Of a DNA stretch of 64,000 nt, positions 62,237 to 64,000 are shown piece after piece. Location of the stretch: the NCBI GenBank assembly GCA_937136055.1, contig CAKZOD010000051.1:1-64000 (forward strand), read 5' to 3'. A model generated the notes under the pieces. That model was not told the origin of the DNA, made no database searches, and saw nothing but the letters and a program-made list of their open reading frames with translations. This DNA comes from an uncultured Oceanospirillaceae bacterium. Lineage in GTDB: Bacteria > Pseudomonadota > Gammaproteobacteria > Pseudomonadales > Balneatricaceae. The first letter of the stretch is position 1. Each line of letters starts with the position of its first letter. Made by a program: the position numbers and the translations under genes.

Positions 62237-64000
62237 ATGTCTTTACTTTGGCGTAGTTGGTTTGCTTTTGTTTTTTTGATTGGTATGACGTTATCAGCTC
62301 TGTGTTATCTCTCGATTGTGCAGCATGACATAATCTACAGCCGTCTCGTAGAACAGCGTTTGGCTGTGATTGCTCGCACGACAGGGGCCTCCTTTAATGC
62401 GATTGTTGAAATCGGTTTGCCCCTCAATATGGTGCGTAACTCCGATGACATATTAGCTCGCGCCCAAAAGCTCGATCCGAGTGCAACACGCATTAAAGTA
62501 TTTGATACACAGGGAGTTATTGTTAGTTCCACTGAGCAGTTAAATCAACCTGTAATCGATGAGGTTATTTTCAATCGCTTTGTGAATAGTGAGCACAGAA
62601 GCTGGCACTATAAAGACCCTGATGCTTTACATTCGGGTTACACGATTAAAGATAGTGAAAATGAAGTATTCGGTGCCATTGTGGTCGAATACCCAAAAGA
62701 AGAGTACTTACTTAAAACCTCTGATATCGCCTATCAGATCATCAACGTTGCACTTTGGTTACTGTCATTTAGTGCGCTTTTTGCGTGGCTTATTTTAAGA
62801 GTGCAGCTAGCTGATGTGTTAAAAAGTATTTTGCGGCTAGGGGCTCTTTATACAAAACTGCAAAAAGAAGAGCTGCTCAGTGAGCCTCAAATAGCTGATG
62901 AGCAGCTGATAGCAGACAAAGGATTTTTTGAGCAACAAATACAAAGCTTAGAAGGGCAACTTTTTAAAGCAGATCAACATTTCAGGCATGCTAGAAGCTC
63001 ATTAAAAGCATTGTTAGGTGCAATAGAAATACAGAAAAATAATATAAAATCACCGAGTAGCATTGATATAGCGGCGCAAGTAGGGTCGCCATTAGCACGC
63101 AAGGTAGCCCGCTTTTTAGTCCCTTGGGCAACGACCTTAGTAATGGGCTCGACGCTTTTACTGGGTGCATTTATTTATACAAATGTTGAAAAATCATTTT
63201 TGCCAGAGCTCACCGCGCGCAGTGAATTAATAGGTTCCGTTGCCAATAATAATATCCAGGTGGCGATTAGCTCAGGGGTACCTCTGAGTAGTTTGGTCGG
63301 TGCTGAAAGTTATTTTGATGAGTTATTAAAAAGCTTTCCTGAGATCGCGTATTTCGGTATATCTAGCGGCAGTATTGTGTTGGAAGCGGGAACTCGCCAG
63401 CAGACATTATTCTCCCCACAGCGCTCGCGAAAAGAAGTGCCGACTTATCCAATTATTTCTCAAGAAAAGCAAATCGGCTACATCATCGTAGATACAAACC
63501 CTGAATATTTGGCATTAGAATTTCGCAAAGTGTTATTAGATTTTGCGGTGATGGTGCTGGTGGTTGTGCTGTTTTCCTATCAAATATTGATTGTTGCAGT
63601 GAGCCGTTCGTTAACCGCACCCTTCGTTCGCCTACAGCATTTGGTACAGCGACAAGCCAACAGTGATTTTTCTAACACTGTCGCTATGATCGGCAAAAAT
63701 GAAGCCGATAAAATTTGCAAGCTGCTGTCAAAACGCAGTGAGCAATTACACGCAGCCTTTGTCAGCTTTTTAGATAGCAAATGCAGAGGTGCTGAGCTTG
63801 AGCGTTTAAAGCAGATTAGGTCAGAGTTTAAATTACGTAACGGAAAGCCGAATAAGCTGCAGTTTGCCTACTTAAATGATATTCGATTGCCTCTGTTTCT
63901 ATTTACCGCAGCTGACCAATTACCACTGTCTTTTTTCCCGCTCTATGTATCAACGATGGAGAATACCTTTACATGGTTAGATCAAGGAATAGTGATTGGC
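62237..64000 (+). CDS. Sensor-MFS fusion protein, 3' end beyond the window
   Basis: An open frame of 588 codons running off the right edge. It starts MSLLWRSWFAFVFLIGM with transmembrane segment 1 (~5-28), an extracytoplasmic sensing domain (~30-165), segment 2 (~168-190), a coiled-coil stretch, segment 3 (~293-315), a second extracytoplasmic domain (~316-430), segment 4 (~433-455), and a HAMP-like part. At ~551, LPLFLFTAADQLPLSFFPLYV resembles the first helix of an MFS transporter fused to such sensors. Two sensor modules in tandem followed by a transporter would be a signal-gated carrier. No signalling kinase domain is seen up to the edge. Confidence 0.7.
   Translation, partial: MSLLWRSWFAFVFLIGMTLSALCYLSIVQHDIIYSRLVEQRLAVIARTTGASFNAIVEIGLPLNMVRNSDDILARAQKLDPSATRIKVFDTQGVIVSSTEQLNQPVIDEVIFNRFVNSEHRSWHYKDPDALHSGYTIKDSENEVFGAIVVEYPKEEYLLKTSDIAYQIINVALWLLSFSALFAWLILRVQLADVLKSILRLGALYTKLQKEELLSEPQIADEQLIADKGFFEQQIQSLEGQLFKADQHFRHARSSLKALLGAIEIQKNNIKSPSSIDIAAQVGSPLARKVARFLVPWATTLVMGSTLLLGAFIYTNVEKSFLPELTARSELIGSVANNNIQVAISSGVPLSSLVGAESYFDELLKSFPEIAYFGISSGSIVLEAGTRQQTLFSPQRSRKEVPTYPIISQEKQIGYIIVDTNPEYLALEFRKVLLDFAVMVLVVVLFSYQILIVAVSRSLTAPFVRLQHLVQRQANSDFSNTVAMIGKNEADKICKLLSKRSEQLHAAFVSFLDSKCRGAELERLKQIRSEFKLRNGKPNKLQFAYLNDIRLPLFLFTAADQLPLSFFPLYVSTMENTFTWLDQGIVIG

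Noticed and set aside
1..64000. tRNA, rRNA, integrase or attachment sites
   Set aside because: I found no cloverleaf with a GTTCGA-type arm in place, no rRNA segments, and no integrase gene.

Overview
The window reads as chromosomal DNA of a free-living, probably marine gammaproteobacterium. This rests on an OmpW-family porin, a type IV minor-pilin operon (fimT-pilV-pilW-pilX-pilY1), a TrpR repressor, DUF3144 and PpnP families, a Slam-type (type XI) secretion pair and a RAYT transposase. The unusual part is a complete coenzyme F420 biosynthesis operon, known in few gammaproteobacteria; the nearby F420 oxidoreductase belongs to the family named after Colwellia psychrerythraea CPS_4112. Assignments come from reading the sequence; no database search was run.

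Layout. 1-2.1 kb: a diiron ferritin-like protein and a repeat-rich protein. 2.4-10.7 kb, all minus strand: cofG-cofH-cofD-cofC-cofE-F420:NADP reductase, then a luciferase-like F420 oxidoreductase and an M20 carbamoyl-amidase. The operon promoter carries two near-perfect RutR-type boxes, and a RutR-like TetR regulator lies at 12.1-12.8 kb. This suggests F420 synthesis tied to one catabolic job, perhaps pyrimidine or related ureide breakdown. 13-19.8 kb: usp-tctA-tctB-tctC-acylating aldehyde dehydrogenase-CoA ligase, resembling SauS/SauT of sulfoacetate degradation plus a tripartite tricarboxylate transporter, with a shared 20-bp operator-like palindrome in two places.

20-30 kb: a beta-propeller dihaem cytochrome, an AraC/GyrI regulator, a trans-3-hydroxy-L-proline module (GntR regulator, dehydratase, Pyr2C reductase) and a trpR-trpE-trpG operon with a trp-like operator at the trpR start codon. 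30-35.5 kb is an AT-rich accessory stretch: a HEPN/zinc-ribbon protein, a reverse-transcriptase-like remnant, an orphan periplasmic binding protein, a RAYT transposase with short repeats, and a secreted repeat protein. 35.5-48 kb: ppnP, two DMT exporters, DUF1223, OmpW, DUF3144, a chemoreceptor interrupted by one in-frame TGA, PanE-like reductase, a type XI secretion pair and a PhyH-like dioxygenase. 48.5-54 kb: the minor pilin/PilY1 operon. 54-64 kb: MFS plus AraC regulator, a degenerate LivG-like ABC ATPase, a secreted JAMM/DUF4329-like protein, MOSC, an ABC-type binding protein, a membrane fatty acid/sterol hydroxylase operon with a canonical sigma70 promoter, and a sensor-MFS fusion running off the right edge.
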